In this document: piece after piece, positions 9,132 to 22,700 of the stretch | Layout: each line of letters opens with the position of its first letter | Numbering within the stretch: position 1 is the stretch's first letter | Source: Rosa chinensis | Taxonomy: Eukaryota > Streptophyta > Magnoliopsida > Rosales > Rosaceae | DNA: 64,000 nt | Direction of reading: 5' to 3' | Assembly (NCBI RefSeq): GCF_002994745.2 | Contig: NC_037092.1 | Coordinates: forward strand, 23,523,001 to 23,587,000 | The notes under the pieces: model-generated | What the model was told of the DNA's origin: nothing | The model's input: the letters and a program-made list of their open reading frames with translations, nothing else | The model's database searches: none | Position numbers and translations under genes: made by a program

Positions 9132-10961
9132 GGAGATCATTTTGCCCCTGCATTCACCTGATTACCCTGACAGGTGATTACTAGCAGTGGAACCGTGTGG
9201 TTTTGGCTTGGCTATGTGTTTACGATCTACAGAAAACAGAGAGGGTGAGAGAGACGGACTCCGATTAATAGTCTTGACCTAATGATGGAAGGGACTCTGT
9301 TTTTGTGTGTTTTTGTGTTCTCTGCTCAGAGAAATAATAAGAAAAAGGGAGAATGAACAATGAGAAGATTGAATTCGGAGGACTGTTTATGTGTCTGAGA
9401 AACAGCTCGCAGCAGTATTCGTTACTTCTGGGCAAGTAATGTTGTTTTCTGTTGAAGAGTTTTTTCATTGCCTGATCAAAATTTCTGCTTTTGAGAAATT
9501 TCTGAATTCAATCTAGGTATTGCTTGCTTTTCTGGGTTCATAGCTATTTGTGGTTGCATGTCGATAAAGAAGTACAAACCCAGATCCATGAGGCTGAAAG
9601 AAGCAATGTGTTGCAAAATGGGAAGTTGATTGTCTAGAATGGGAGATTTGGGAGTTGGCCTGAATGCTGATTCTGAAGAATTGTATTTTTTTTCCCTTAT
9701 TTATTTAATTCCTTAAAATACTGATTCTTATCTTCCAGCTTATATTGAGGCATGAAGCCTTTATTTTGTTTCGTTTATGGATTGCTGTACATTTATCTAT
9801 GGATACAAGTTTTGAATGCAATAGATATACAATGCTTTGGTTACTGGAATTGATGTTTAATTTATCATAATAAAGAGAAAGAGATTATCCTTAAACTTCT
9901 AATTATTACTTAACGGATATATGCACTTGCCTTTGGATTCCAGGGAGCAGGAATATTGGATTAAATTCTGCACAATACCTTTTGGCTGGTGAAACAGGTT
10001 GAACTTTTTTGATACATAGGTGAAATTTCTTTAGTATACAACAAATTCTTTATTTGCCACACCTAATTTAGTGAAGGGATCTGTACTGTTGACAAATATT
10101 TCAAAATAGATGTGCCACAAAGCATGAAAAGTCTCACATTTTGTTGTTAAGAGGTTTCAATATGAGTTTCATATAGATTTATATGCCTAAAATATATTTT
10201 AGTTCTGATGTTGAATTTGGATGCATCATTGCAGTTTAAGGAAAGCGGGGGTCAATTTGCACAAGAACATATTGCCCCCACATGTTTCCATGGGAGAGTT
10301 TAATCTATGTTCATGGAATTACTGCCACAGGTACCATTTTCATGGTATTAAGCGATTTTCTCAGCATACCTTGAACTATCTTGAAGATTTTGCTGCTTAT
10401 GGTTTGGAAGTTGGTCATAGATTATAATCGATTTCTGTACAGAAGCAATTTTATTTTTATCAAATTCTGTGTCAACTTTCGGATGTGTATGTGATGCTAT
10501 GAACTTATGACTTCAGTTATTGACGGTATAGCTTACGTAATAGTTAGGGTCTTGCATCCACACTATGTAAACCGAATTATTGCTTTGTGTAGTTACATTA
10601 GTGTTCTCTATGCTGGGATCTCACAAGCACACTAAAGCATATTGATTCTGTATTATACAACATATCTTTTCTATGTGTTTGGATCTAATAGGCGATTTTC
10701 TATTTACCTTGGCAAATAGTTGATGCATTATATAACGGTTATAAAGAAATGCAAATTTTTTGTGTTGAGGCTAATCGCACAAAGCAAACAGATGTAGTAC
10801 TATTTTAGCTTTGAAGAATCAAGTCTTAGTATTTGGTTGTTGTTACTTTGCATTTCTTTTCCTTTTTATACTCATCAAGTGTTCTATAGCTAGACCATAA
10901 CTTTCTGTTTTTGTTGAACTATTAGTCTATTTACGTGTAAAATTCATGAAAAAAAAAATCA
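9132..10961. other. Gene-poor AT-rich region
   Basis: No open frame with recognisable protein similarity is seen. Segments near 9942-10000 and 10230-10430 have exon-like composition and flanking AG/GT. I could not assign them to any family, so no gene is called. Confidence 0.4.
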
Positions 10962-11139
10962 TGTTGTAGGAGAATAGAATTGTGTATATTATTGATAATA
11001 GGAGCCCTTTAAATAGAGAGTTACAAGGTACCCAAAAAGGTAATAGAATCTGATTACAATTGAATACCTAGAACACATTCCTATTACAACTTTAAACCCT
11101 AGTTTGTAGAGGCACACATTATGTCGATATTCTTCAACA
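10962..11139 (-). mobile_element. Solo copia LTR with 5-bp target duplication
   Basis: On the plus strand the sequence starts TGTTGTAGG and ends TTCAACA. AATCA is found on both sides (10957-10961 and 11140-11144). Its start and its middle (GATAATAGGAGC, then AAATAGAGAG) resemble the copia LTR at 58141-58359. It is therefore a member of the same or a sister family, reduced to one LTR by LTR-LTR recombination. Orientation is inferred from the larger element. Confidence 0.82.
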
Positions 11140-11430
11140 AATCAAACCCGTAGCAACACGCAGACATTTTTTCTAGTCTCTACTCCGAAATAGATTGAAA
11201 CATATGACACTATGTTCCACATTCTAAGTCAAAGCAAGTTGATCGAAATGACTTATCCAATTTAGGTATTATAGCTATTGAAAAGAACATCGGATCAACA
11301 AGGTCATGTAAACAATTGATTTCAAACTTTACACTGTAAGTCACTTTTGTTATTAATCGAATTCCAACTTTATTGCTAAAAAAATTGTAGAAGTAGAAAA
11401 GAGTTATGAACATATATACTGATGAATCGT

Positions 11431-14400
11431 CTATTTTCTGTTCTCCCAATAACTGGAATCAGGATGGACGAGATAGAGATCATGAGCAGATGTAGATGAA
11501 GCAGTCCACGACGGTTCAATTGACATAGTTTGTCTCTGACTCTCAAGGTCACCATTGTTTTCTTCGAAACTGGATTGAAAATGTTTCCTCATTGCATTGA
11601 TTTCATTGTTTGAGGCATTTGGATCAGAGATCACCTCCTGAACCGAAGCCCTGCCTTCAAGCATTTTCACCACTGAAGACATGGAAGGCCTAACTGCCGA
11701 AGACACATGAGAGCAAAGGAGAGCCACATTGATTGTAGTAATCATCTGCTCTTTGTTAAACTGTGAGCCTAGCCTTGGATCCACTAGGTCCAACAAACTC
11801 CCTCTCTCCTTTAGAAGAAGTGCCTGTAAACATGAAAGATACAAAAACCATTATAATTTATCTATCTTGAGATTAATTTCATTGAAAGGATGTTTTTAAC
11901 TCTATGAAAAAAGAAAACAAGTGAAATTTTTAGCGTTCAGAAAAAGCCGTAAAGACTTGATATTAAAAGAGAAAGATAACGTATAAAATTAAACTCAAGA
12001 TTAGAGAACAAAGCAGAGATTGAAGTTACCCAATCAAGAAGATAAAAACATTCTTCTTCAGAGCGGTAAGTTGTGTTACTCCTCCCACTGACTATTTCCA
12101 ACACAACAATTCCGAAACTATAAACATCTGCTTTATCAGTCAGATAACCTCGCATTGCATATTCAGGTGCCATATATCCTCTGCCAAGTCATACAGTCAA
12201 ATATGATCTAGTATAAATGCATAGTAATAGTACTACAAATCTGATAGAAATAGGGTTTTTCTTTTCTTCATTGAATGATTAAAATGCAACACAGTTGAAA
12301 TAACAAAGCTGCAGTACTTCCATTTGTTCCAAAGTATAAGAAAATAAAGTAAAGCATAGAGGCTCACAGAGTTCCAGCAATCCGGGTGCTTATGTGGGTA
12401 TTATCCTGTTCATCAAGCTTGGCCAATCCAAAATCAGCTATCTTTGGACAAAGATTTTTATCGAGTAGCACATTAGTAGCTTTAATGTCTCTATGAACGA
12501 TCTTCAACCTTGATTCCTCATGGAGGTAAGCCAAACCTTTTGCTATACCAACACAAATCCTGTGCCTTGTTGGCCAATCCATCTTCACCTGACTTGCTTT
12601 TGGGCCTTTAATTTGTCAAATTGATAAAAAGTAGTTATAAGAAACATATTTTTTCCTTTCAAGTATATAATCTTTGCAGACTCTAAGCATGAACCAAACA
12701 AGTTTAGGTATGAGAAAATTACAGACGAGAAACACTTACCAAACAGAGCACGAGCAACGCTATTATTTTCCAAGTACTCATAGACAAGCAACAAGTCATT
12801 TCCTTCAATACAACAACCATAAAGCTTGACAAGGTAAGGGTGTTGCAGAGCAGAAATCATGCCAATCTCATTCACAAATTCACGATTCCCTTGCTTTGAT
12901 TTGGCAGAAAGCTTCTTAACAGCAATTGCGGTGTCATCTGATAGAAGGCCCTGCATTTATCAAACATAGTTAAATTCAACCCCTTGGTAATCCAACAAGA
13001 AAATTTTGCTTTTAACAATAAACAGAAATTACTGGTACCTTGTAAACAGGACCAAAACCACCTTCTCCAATCTTATTTGATATGTCAAAGTTGTTTGTGG
13101 CAACTTTGATTTGCCTCAAGGTAAATCTGCTGGTTTGCAGGTCCACACCCTTCAAATCTATATCAAGTAAAATTATATGTAAGAAATTATTGTCCATTTT
13201 AGACTTATAGCATTCTTATTTCTTAGTATCTTAAGACTAATTTGAGGCCAAAGAGTTGACAAAGTCAGTGTTTCCATAGCTTTAACCTCAAAAAATATCT
13301 TAGCAGCATCAAATATTTAAAACTTCACTATATATATGTTAAGGAATGAGAGTAATATACACGAAAAGATGTACAAATACCTTGTTCTAAAGTATTTGCT
13401 GGTCCTATGAACCCTTTCCACCAGAGAATTCCTAAAACCAGTAATATAATGAAGACTCCTCCCGCCACGATTCCAACCACTGCACCTGCTGATATACCGC
13501 TGCTTCCACCTCCTGGCTGGGTTTCTTGAGGGGGTGGAAAGTCTGCCAGAAGAGAATAGCTTTAGCAGAGTAAATGTTATTGATAGGAGTGAATTATTCA
13601 ACCATCTAACTAATGTAGAAAGCAACAAATGATGCAACCCTTCACTGGAACTCCAGTACAAGCAGATGATATGAAACATAAGTTGTTCTGTCAAATCTTT
13701 CTTTGGTGCCATTCTTATTCTTACATAGTTTCTTGACAAAATGAAAGTTTTACATAGAAACACCAAACTTCAACACATTAGCAGAAGAAGGCCAAAGAGC
13801 TTATAGCGTAAAAAGACATACCAGAATCTATGGAGATAGCTGATATAAGAGGACCATAGTCTCCTCTGTAAGGAACACCTGTTGTCCCTTTCCCAGCCCA
13901 GAATAAACGGATCTCCAAAGTACCAGCAGTTACGTTAGCAGTGAACTTTTTTGTGACTGCGTTTCCAAAGCCACCTGCAGCATCTGCAATATTGAAATCC
14001 TTGAACGCTAGTGACCCCTGCAAAGTAGTACAATTACATAACAGTTCATGTTCATTAAGTACCTCTATCTACTGAGTCCGACTAATTTTCTTTCATCAAC
14101 AAAATTTGTTGAATTTTACAAACTTCCGTTCATATATATATATATATAAGGCAAGGTGTATAGCTACCTGAATGTATATATCGAATACACGTCTTCCCAG
14201 GCTACTATATGTTGTGTCATTTGTAAATATTATCTCTGCAAAGTGGAGGTTTACTGTGTAGCTTCCATTTCCGAGACAAAACCCATAGTAAGTTAGAGAA
14301 ATAGGAGAAAGGTGTGCATTCATGTACAACTCAGGATTCGCCATATTGAGTCCAGATGAATTAGTCCAGGTATAGGTTTTAGTAAGACGATTATCATCAG

Positions 14401-17400
14401 CGAAGTAGCCAGTCGTGCTTGATGCCCAATTTGTCCTGCTCAGGTAAACTGATGAAGGCCCGGCTACATCAGTATCTTCCTCGTATGTTGCGTTGGTGGG
14501 TCTTGTGAAATTTTCATAGAGGGGTACTTCTTTTCCACCACAATTTATATGAAGAGTGTACCAAGCTATGCCAAGAACAAAGTGTCAAGCTTTAGATAGG
14601 TCCAGACTCCAGAAGAAAAGATCAGGCTTAACTTGTAGTCAGCATAAATTCATGTTTGTTTTTGTGTCTTTTCTATACTGACCATTTAATACTGTACTAT
14701 ATCTATCTTTTGTAGCTGTTAAGCTTTCAGATATATTAGGCCATTCAGTAATGGACTACGACTACAGAAGTCCCCAGTGAAAAATAGATCGAAGAGTAAG
14801 AATTAGTCTTCCATACTGAAAGACTAGACATTTATAGAGAAAATAGCTGGAACCCAACTTACTTTTTACACATTTTGCAAGTGGTAAACATGAAACAAAT
14901 CTGCAGATTAAATAACAGAGAGTCATGAAAAGTTCAGCAAGATAAAATCATAAACCAACTGGAATGCACAGCTTGGAATATCAAGTTTGTTTTATGCATG
15001 CATGATTTTAAGCAATTAGAAACTTACGAAGTATTGCCACCTGAAGAGCTTGCAAACAAGTTCCTGTAGTAATTATTAACACATCTTCGTAAGTTAAGGT
15101 TGCTCCATAAAACACAAGCGAATTTAGCTTCATGAAGATAATCTTACAAGCCATCTCGTGGTTCACAATTCTCATCATTTGAGTTGATGGTGAATTTGTT
15201 ATATGAAAGATCACTGCACAAAAAGAAGAAGAGATAAGCAGAAACATTGCTGGATACTGGACTAGTAAATAAAAAGTCAAACAAACTCCATGAGCAGAAA
15301 CCATTAGCAACTTTCACCACTTAGGTTATAGGTGCATGCATGAGGTCATGTTTGTCCGAGCTAACCTTCCATGTAGATTTAATGCCTATTTTCTGAGTAT
15401 AATTGCAATGAAGCTCCCAAATGTAAAGTCACAATAGATAATGCAAGTACTATATATGCTTTATCATGTAATACTATAGATAAGAAATTTATTTTATATA
15501 TTACAGTAACAGATAACATAAATTTCTTATGGACTTACTAAATATTAGTATGGGAAGAAAAGCTTACATGCTATTGGCTTTCATCCAATCAGCTGGCACA
15601 GTTCCGGTCAGCATGTTTCCAGTTAAGAACCTAATGATAATTAATATCAAATGATTCAGTAATAAAGGTAGTGTTTATTATCATGAATTTTCTGTATAAG
15701 TGTATAACAGTCGCAAAAATGATTTTAGAGATCCCGAGTGCCTCGGATCAACATTTTCAAGGTATAGACTTGGAATTACAATCCTACAAATCGTACATCA
15801 AGTAAAGGGTATCTAAATTTAAAAAGATTATTTGATCAGAAAACTCCAATGCCACCATAGGATTTTCATTCTAAACAATATATCATGCCATGTTTGATGT
15901 GGATAGTCAGTTCTTTTTTATGTCCAAAAATCAATGAAATTCTTACTTCACAAGTCACATCACATCAATGGTACATTCTACAGTTCTACTTGGAGTCGAG
16001 GTAACATGTTTTCAGATTGGACAAAAGACTATCTCACTTGCTACTGAATAAGATCTCCTTATAAACAATAAAAGATCTGTAATATACATTCAAATTGCTT
16101 ACATATTATCCAGATTTCCTAGACCAGCAAAGTTGTTTGGGATATCTCCAGTTAGCTTGTTAAAACTAAGGTCTCTGCAAACAAATCAATACAAAGTTAT
16201 GTTGACATGATCCCCTTCATCTAGTATCATAATATCTAGAAAGAAGATAATATATCTGAAAACAGAAAAAAACAAAATCAACGAAAGACATGTACTAACA
16301 AAATTTTTAAAGTCGACATGTTCCCAACATATTCAGGTAGCTGCCCACTAATATTGCAGTTCCGCAACACCCTGTAAAAGTAACACTAATACTTTGAGTT
16401 TCCAAAGACTCCTTGTGCAGCCAGAGATGCGTTTCATAGAAGTAACAACTTACAATGTCTCCAGGCTTTTCATATTATCAAGTACAGGAAAGGATGATTC
16501 AGATCCATTCAAGTCATTAATTCTCCTACAAGTAAAGTTGATGCACGAACATGAATTACATAGTTCTTATTCTATTTGATTTATAAACCAGCAAATACTG
16601 ACAAAAGGTACTAACAGGTCAGTTAATCTTGTCAAGAGAGAAATGCCGGAAGGAATTGGCCCTGTAAAACCACTAGCCTGAATCACTCTGTTTTCAAAAG
16701 TCATAGTTTAAATTAGTCATGATATAAATTTCAAAATCAAGCAATAGTGAACATGGAAGATATGCACTCACAGTCCCTCAAGATTTGTCCAGCTCTGAAT
16801 AAAATCAGGTATCTTCCCAGAAAAGGAACTGTCACTAATCCGACTGCATAATGATGGGAAACAGAAAAATGAAAAAAATCATTAGATTGCGATAAATTAT
16901 GACTAAAGCTGGGTCCTAGGAGCCTTGTAAGAAAGAAAGAAAGAACGCCAAAAAGCTTACAAGTCAGTTAAGGTGTTAAGCTTTGCAAATGTTTCTGGCA
17001 ACTCCCCAGTAAAATTGTTCGAGGTAAGAAGCCTAATGAATCAAAGGGACAAAAGATTACAAATAAAGATATCATAATCAATGATCTACTGGAAGTAGAC
17101 ATACATTATCTGTATACAGGAAAATAATTCCAAATGAGCCACATTAGTTATTAAGGCTAAACTTTCAAAGATATCTTACATTCTTTCTATGCTAGACAAA
17201 TTTCCAAGCTCCGCAGGAAGAACTCCAGATAAACGATTGAAATCGATTGTCCTACACAAAACAGATTCACATCCATTAAAATCTTCAAAAAAGTTGCATA
17301 AAAACTTCATATATCAAGTAAAGCAGAGAAGGAAAAAAAATGCTATATCAAAACTCACAAACTTTTGAGCGTGGTGATGTTTCCTAGCTCAACAGGGATA

Positions 17401-19903
17401 GAACCTGTCAAACGGTTTCCAACAAGAGAACTGCCGCAATACTTATATGTCAAATGGCTCAATAGTTTAAAAATGACCAGGAATATGAAATACACAAAAG
17501 AACCATTTGTAAGATTCAAATATTTATGTTCCAATTAAATAGCAAGTCAATTGACAAAAAATATCTCAAACCAATGCAGACATATATGTATGCAGATAGA
17601 GATAAGAGTGTACATGCTAACTAGTGGAAGGGTGCCCCATTCTGGAGGGATGGTGCCATTCAGGAAGTTGCGGGTGAGGTCACTGGAGGAAAAAGAAAGA
17701 AATGAGGCATCCCGTTATCGAAAACTGAAATACAGGTAAATTCATTAATGAAATTTGTACGACTCAAACTTGGAGTGGTAACACTGTGCTCACATTTCTT
17801 GGAGATAGGAGAGGTTGATCAACTCCTTGGGGAGTTGTCCCGTCAGATTCTGCCCTTTCAAAAGTCTGCGCTTCATCCCAGATGAAATATTCATGAATAA
17901 TAGTAGGTAAATACTTAATGTAGGTCAGGTAACTGAAAAAGGGTAGCTAACTTCTGCACTTTCCAGAGGGGACTGAAACATTAGTTATAAGTTGAACTCA
18001 GATGATGGCCTTTTTGGAAGAATAAAGCTTGTGATTTCATTATACAAACAGTTGGAGTGGATTGTCACAACTCACAGAGCAGTGTGAGCCATTGATTTTC
18101 AGTCAAATTAATTACAAATCTTATAGATGTAATAATAACCAACAATAATGTAGCTACGTTATGTGTAAACAAAATTATTTAAGAATTATGGCACAGGTTT
18201 ACAATTATCATGTTTCGTTTAACAAGAAAGAAGTAATCACTGGAGAACAGCAGCAACACAAGTTAAGAAAGAGTCACCAAACAAAAACAAAAGCAAAACA
18301 GAGCTACAAAGACAATTAAGCCAGCTAAGTAATGTACCCTGGAAGTCTAGCTTCATATATAGGCACTTAAACTTTAGTTCATTGTTTGTTATTGTAATTG
18401 TCATTTCATAATTCATTCAATAAGAGGGAGTTTTACAGAATCACTTTTGCTTTGCACAGCACAGAGATTCGTACTGCATTTTCTTTTGGGAATTTGATCA
18501 AACAGCTACCGTGCAATTAGGATGTGGAAGGAAAGCGAAGCTAGTTTTGTAGTAATTAGTAGTTTAGCACTAAAAAGAATGCATTCGAAAATTTAACAAC
18601 TTACGAATTACGAAAAGAAAAGCACAACGGAAACGAAAAACAAACAAGAGTTTTTAGAATTGGGTTGGCTCCATTGCTGTGCGTTGACCATTAATTTATC
18701 GGAGAACTACGGTTTAAGAAGGAAAAATAAATTGTCAATCGTAACCGAAGAGATTGACCTAAATACCCTTGATATGTATAAAATCAATTTTTTTGTTTGT
18801 TATACGGGAGAGAATCAAACTCATCATCTAGCCTAATTCTACCACAATTTCTTACATTTGAGAGAATTAAAATCGGGTGGTTATAGAGATTTTCAGAATA
18901 TGTTATCACTAATTAAGGTTGGTCATATGGTAAACACTACCGGGGAGCCTTTCTTGGATTATCAAGGGTACACATTCATTTCAAATCTCAAATCCTTGAG
19001 CTCAAACCAGGGAGGGTATTGTTTAAACATTTTAAAACGCAATTTTACTCCAAATTTCTAGTAAAGAAAAGACAGAAGGTTATATTCATTTTTTCGTTAA
19101 TTGTCATTACAATTGGGGAGGCTCTGTTTGCTTGGCTGAATATTATAAGACATCTCCCAGTCTTTCTTCTTAAAATTCCATACTCCGATATATCTCTAAC
19201 ATGGAAAAAAAAAAAAGAATTTTTCTATCAATAATGATTCCAATATTTTTGAGATTAAATTTAAAAAATATATATTAATAGGAAATGTAGTAACTAAAGA
19301 AAAAAATGGAGAAGGAAAAAAAAAATCCGGAGAAGAAAATGAGGAAATAGCAAAGAAAACAGACCATGAATTGTCTTTCACGTGATTTGAACCAAGGTCA
19401 CCTGTAAAAATAAAGTCATTTTGCCAACTGAACCACAGTTAACCTGTGGAAGGTCAGCACTTATAATAACTAAATATAGGAAACGATTTTTGGTTGGGCT
19501 ATACCTCTTAAGTGGATCCGCCCCAGCCATCCCCATGTCAATGCTCCGAGCCATCACACAACATTATGGTCCATCTCTCATGGAGTAATCGTGTTTTCGA
19601 CATAGTGGACTGAGAACGGACCGATGTTTGTGAGTTTCCTCAAAACCGACACGACTATATATATTCAATGAGCAGAGGCTGAAATCTTATATATGATCCA
19701 TCATCCATATATTGCTCATTTTGCATATCTAAATAAGAATCTTCCATGGTGGACACAGGACACTGCTAGCTACCCTTTATTAATAACAACATTTGACTAA
19801 TATTAGACCCTAACTTTCCGGCTAATGTGATACATATTAACAAATTCATGATAGAGACCATATAACGTATTCTCATCAGAGTAGCAGACGTAACTGCAGT
19901 CCT

Positions 19904-19943
<40 letters not shown>

Positions 19944-20635
19944 AATGAATCTTTTTTCTTTTTTTTTTATGGATAGGGTATTAGACCAACTTTTCGATCA
20001 CACTCTAGCATTTCAACCGTTTAGTTTTTAGGTTCTAATTTGTAGATCATTTTTGCAAATTTTTAGCCAAATCGGTGATTGTTAAGATATCAAACTAGAT
20101 TAAATCAATGGACGAACCAAATCTGTCAAATTTGAACCGTTCATACTTATAATCTTAAATCGCAATTTGAATGCCTTAACTACAATCAATTTGGTTGAAA
20201 ATTTGCATAAGTTATCTAGACATTAGGACTTAAAAATTGAACGGTTGAGATGCCAAAATATAAATAAAAAGTTGGTGTAATGCCTTATTCCTAGAAAAGA
20301 CAAAAAAAAAAAAAAAATCCCTCATTAAAATGACTCTATATACATATATATACATACATACGTACGTACATACGTACAGACATATATTAGATGCCCTCCT
20401 GTACGTAGATATAATGCATTATTGGCGGGACCCTCGTAGTAGCTAGACCTCACTTTCCTTAACTTATGATCAACTACAAAATCCATCAGGATAAGACTTG
20501 AGGACTAATCAAATTTTTCGAATCTAAACTTTACAGCTCTTTCGCATGAAAATTCTTTGATTCAAATTCGTCACCTAATATTCGGATTAAATGATCTATG
20601 ACCTTTCTTCGTTAAAGAGAATAGCCATCTTCTGA

Positions 20636-20667
<32 letters not shown>

Positions 20668-21067
20668 AGAGAGAGAGAGAGAGAGTTTGCGTACATGTTT
20701 GTGACATGGCAGATTTGATCGGTCGTAGTATTGGAGGTAGAACTACAGTTGCCGCAGGTAACGTTATTCATGTATTGGCCATCCGGAGCAGTACTCCATC
20801 CAAGTTCTCCGCTGCATGGATCTACGCTGAAATTCCAGTTCTTACCGAGTGTCTTTCCAATGTCCCTTAAAGCTTGTACTACAATCAGTAAAATGCAACC
20901 ATTTAATTCTTCTAAACAAACACCATCCTCAAACATATTGCAAACATCACATATCACTTACTTTCATCTGAAGATAATTGATTAGCTCCGAAAGCAAAGC
21001 TCGCAAAGAAAACTAGCAAGAGATGGGTACCAATAAGAAGCTGAGAGAATAAGAACAAGTAATTCAT
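11431..21067 (-). CDS. LRR-malectin receptor-like serine/threonine kinase (LRR-VIII type, At1g53430-like), copy 1
   Basis: I trace 24 exons: 21067-20962, 20878-20695, 17865-17794, 17682-17614, 17430-17359, 17251-17180, 17032-16961, 16843-16772, 16687-16616, 16525-16454, 16371-16300, 16174-16103, 15630-15568, 15213-15148, 15063-15028, 14900-14863, 14565-14168, 14017-13822, 13542-13381, 13157-13039, 12950-12740, 12605-12368, 12180-12030, 11823-11431. They sum to 3078 nt, giving 1025 aa. The protein has a hydrophobic signal peptide (aa 1 to ~27), a CGNC-containing N-terminal cap, LRRs encoded by 72-nt exons (~97-357), a malectin domain (~404-600) and a TM helix (~620-643). The kinase has [30 protein letters not shown] and YMAPEYAM, so it looks active and of RD type. 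The tail is Ser/Thr-rich. Relatives act at the plasma membrane in wall-sugar and immune signalling; the ligand here is unknown. Confidence 0.93.
13822..14565 (-). other. Malectin domain segment of kinase copy 1 (exons 17-18)
   Basis: The two exons encode [10 protein letters not shown], a conserved opening of plant malectin domains. [41 protein letters not shown] and [12 protein letters not shown] follow. Malectin folds bind carbohydrate in some proteins; binding here is inferred only from family membership. Confidence 0.9.
19200..19445 (-). mobile_element. tRNA-derived SINE-like element
   Basis: Read on the minus strand, an A-box-like TGGTTCAGTTGG (19435-19424) is followed ~30 bp on by a B-box-like GGTTCAAATCA (19393-19383). 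This spacing is that of a Pol III promoter. A poly(T) run on the minus strand at about 19215-19203 could be the 3' tail, as in some plant SINEs. I found no target duplication. Confidence 0.5.
19974..20288. mobile_element. Fold-back MITE in intron 2 of kinase copy 1
   Basis: Terminal inverted repeats match as TTAGACCAACTTTT on the left against AAAAGTTGGTGTAA on the right. The arms continue inwards (CAACCGTTTAG... against ...GAACGGTTGAG). The inner arm resembles that of the element at 33303-33663. There is no coding capacity. The target duplication is unclear. Confidence 0.7.
20640..20686. repeat. G homopolymer (~28) plus GA microsatellite at an exon edge
   Basis: A run of about 28 G is followed by (GA)n, beginning only ~9 bases inside intron 2 from the exon 2 donor. 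The long G run may be an assembly-sensitive locus. Confidence 0.9.
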
Positions 21068-21213
21068 TTTGCCTTTTACTCTGTATATGGTGGAAACGTT
21101 TCCGATTTGAAGGGCGTCTGATGCCCAAAATGAGTTTTTGCAGAGGGAGATCGAGATAAATTGACTGTTGAGATATTCGAGCTTGGATTGATGAGTAATT
21201 ATAATTGCGAGAC

Positions 21214-21221
21214 TATATATA
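21214..21221 (-). promoter_or_regulatory. Possible TATA box of kinase copy 1
   Basis: TATATATA lies about 147 bp upstream of the ATG (21067-21065) on the minus strand. It is the only TATA-like site nearby. The transcription start is not known. Confidence 0.4.
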
Positions 21222-22700
21222 CTAACACCATTTTGTATTCACATTGATCAAGAGAATGAGTCAGTTTATAGTACTTTCTACTTAAATTACTTGGCTACCT
21301 GTGAAAACAAAGAAACAATAAACAAACAAAACGTATCCGAATCAATCTCATTCATGTTTTTCTTATGTTTACTCGTCAAATGCATCCAGCTTCTGCATGC
21401 GTGTGCTAAGACAACGAGAGGTTTTGTGGCCGGCCCCACTATCGAATTAAATTAAAAATTGAAACTATAGAAAATCAACAAAGACTGTTGATTAATCTAG
21501 GATTTTTTATTTAAAGGCAACAATTTGGGCATTTGACTATTCAATTAAGAACTTCTTGTCATAAAGCTTGTTTTCAGTTTATGGGGTTGGTAGATCAATA
21601 TGTAATAGTCAGTATGTGCAAAGAGGGAAATTGACTAGTCAGTCGATCTGATACGAGCGCTCCACAGTTTCATGGTTTCCTTGACCTTTTAAATACCAAG
21701 TCAACCATATTTTTGAGGTTTCACATGCACTTTCACATTTTTAATTGATTTAATTAATTTTTAGATGGATATCTAGAGACAAGAGCATACGAGTCGATAT
21801 GAGAGACCGCCTACCGGCCATATATATGATATACGTCACTTAATATGAGTTGTATATGTGTTTAAATTAAGTTGCTTCACAAATGCATGAAGGGGTGAAA
21901 ATATAATTATTATCGTAAATTAAAAATAATAATAATTAAAAAGACTGTGCATTGGTTAAATACTATTTTTTTCCCTTCAGTTTTGATCGTATTTACATTG
22001 TCATTTGATTGACTTGTCTTATGTACGGAAATGTATGCGAGGGTGAGAGATGGGCTGCCATTTGGGACTGTTCTAACATCAGAAAAGCCCTGCAAATGAC
22101 TTTATCTTGATGATGAAGACTCGTTCTAACAAGTTTGTCCAAGACGCCATTCTTATAGCACTTCACATTATTTGTCTGGGGGGGGTTGGGGGTTGAACTC
22201 GTACAAAAACATTCAAATACGAACCATGACATGTCATTGTAATGCCGTCCTCTCTGAACAAAGTTAATCCAAAGGCCAATGCAGATATCATAGTTATCTC
22301 TGACCAATAGAAAAAATAGATGTTCATTAATTCAAGAAGCAATGCTAGAGATGGCAACTGTACATAAGGTATCCAAACACCATCAATCCTTTATTTCCTC
22401 CTCACTAGTCACTACAAGAAGGAAGAGAGGGAGGAGGGAAAGAGTTAAATTGATGAGTTGTCAATAGTTCAATACCCATGGTATCAAATTGCCTTCCCCA
22501 GGCGAGGCGCTAAGAACAATTGATTTCACAGTTTCCAATTACTATAAGGTGGAGAAACTTTTTTACTAGTAACTCTAATGTTTTTACTTCCCAAACAAAA
22601 CAAAAAGTATAAGTGGGAGTAGAAATGGTTTGTAAATATGTATGTTTGAAGCAAGGGTTTAGATACACTGGCAACCCATGAGGACAGTTTGCTAAGGTCT
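21222..22700. other. Intergenic region between kinase copies 1 and 2
   Basis: This is the promoter side of copy 1 and the 3' flank of copy 2, about 1.5 kb. It is AT-rich, and no open frame resembles a known protein. Confidence 0.5.

Larger units (their letters stand above)
17866..20694 (-). other. Long intron 2 of kinase copy 1 with nested repeats
   Basis: The 2.8-kb intron lies between the N-cap exon and the first 72-nt LRR exon. It holds a tRNA-like SINE (~19200-19445), an AT microsatellite (~19907-19940), a fold-back MITE (19974-20288) and a G-run/GA microsatellite (20640-20686) next to the exon 2 donor. No other gene is seen. Confidence 0.8.

Noticed and set aside
10221..10427. 68-aa ORF with exon-like flanks
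   Set aside because: No family match, short, and no neighbouring exons that would build a gene.
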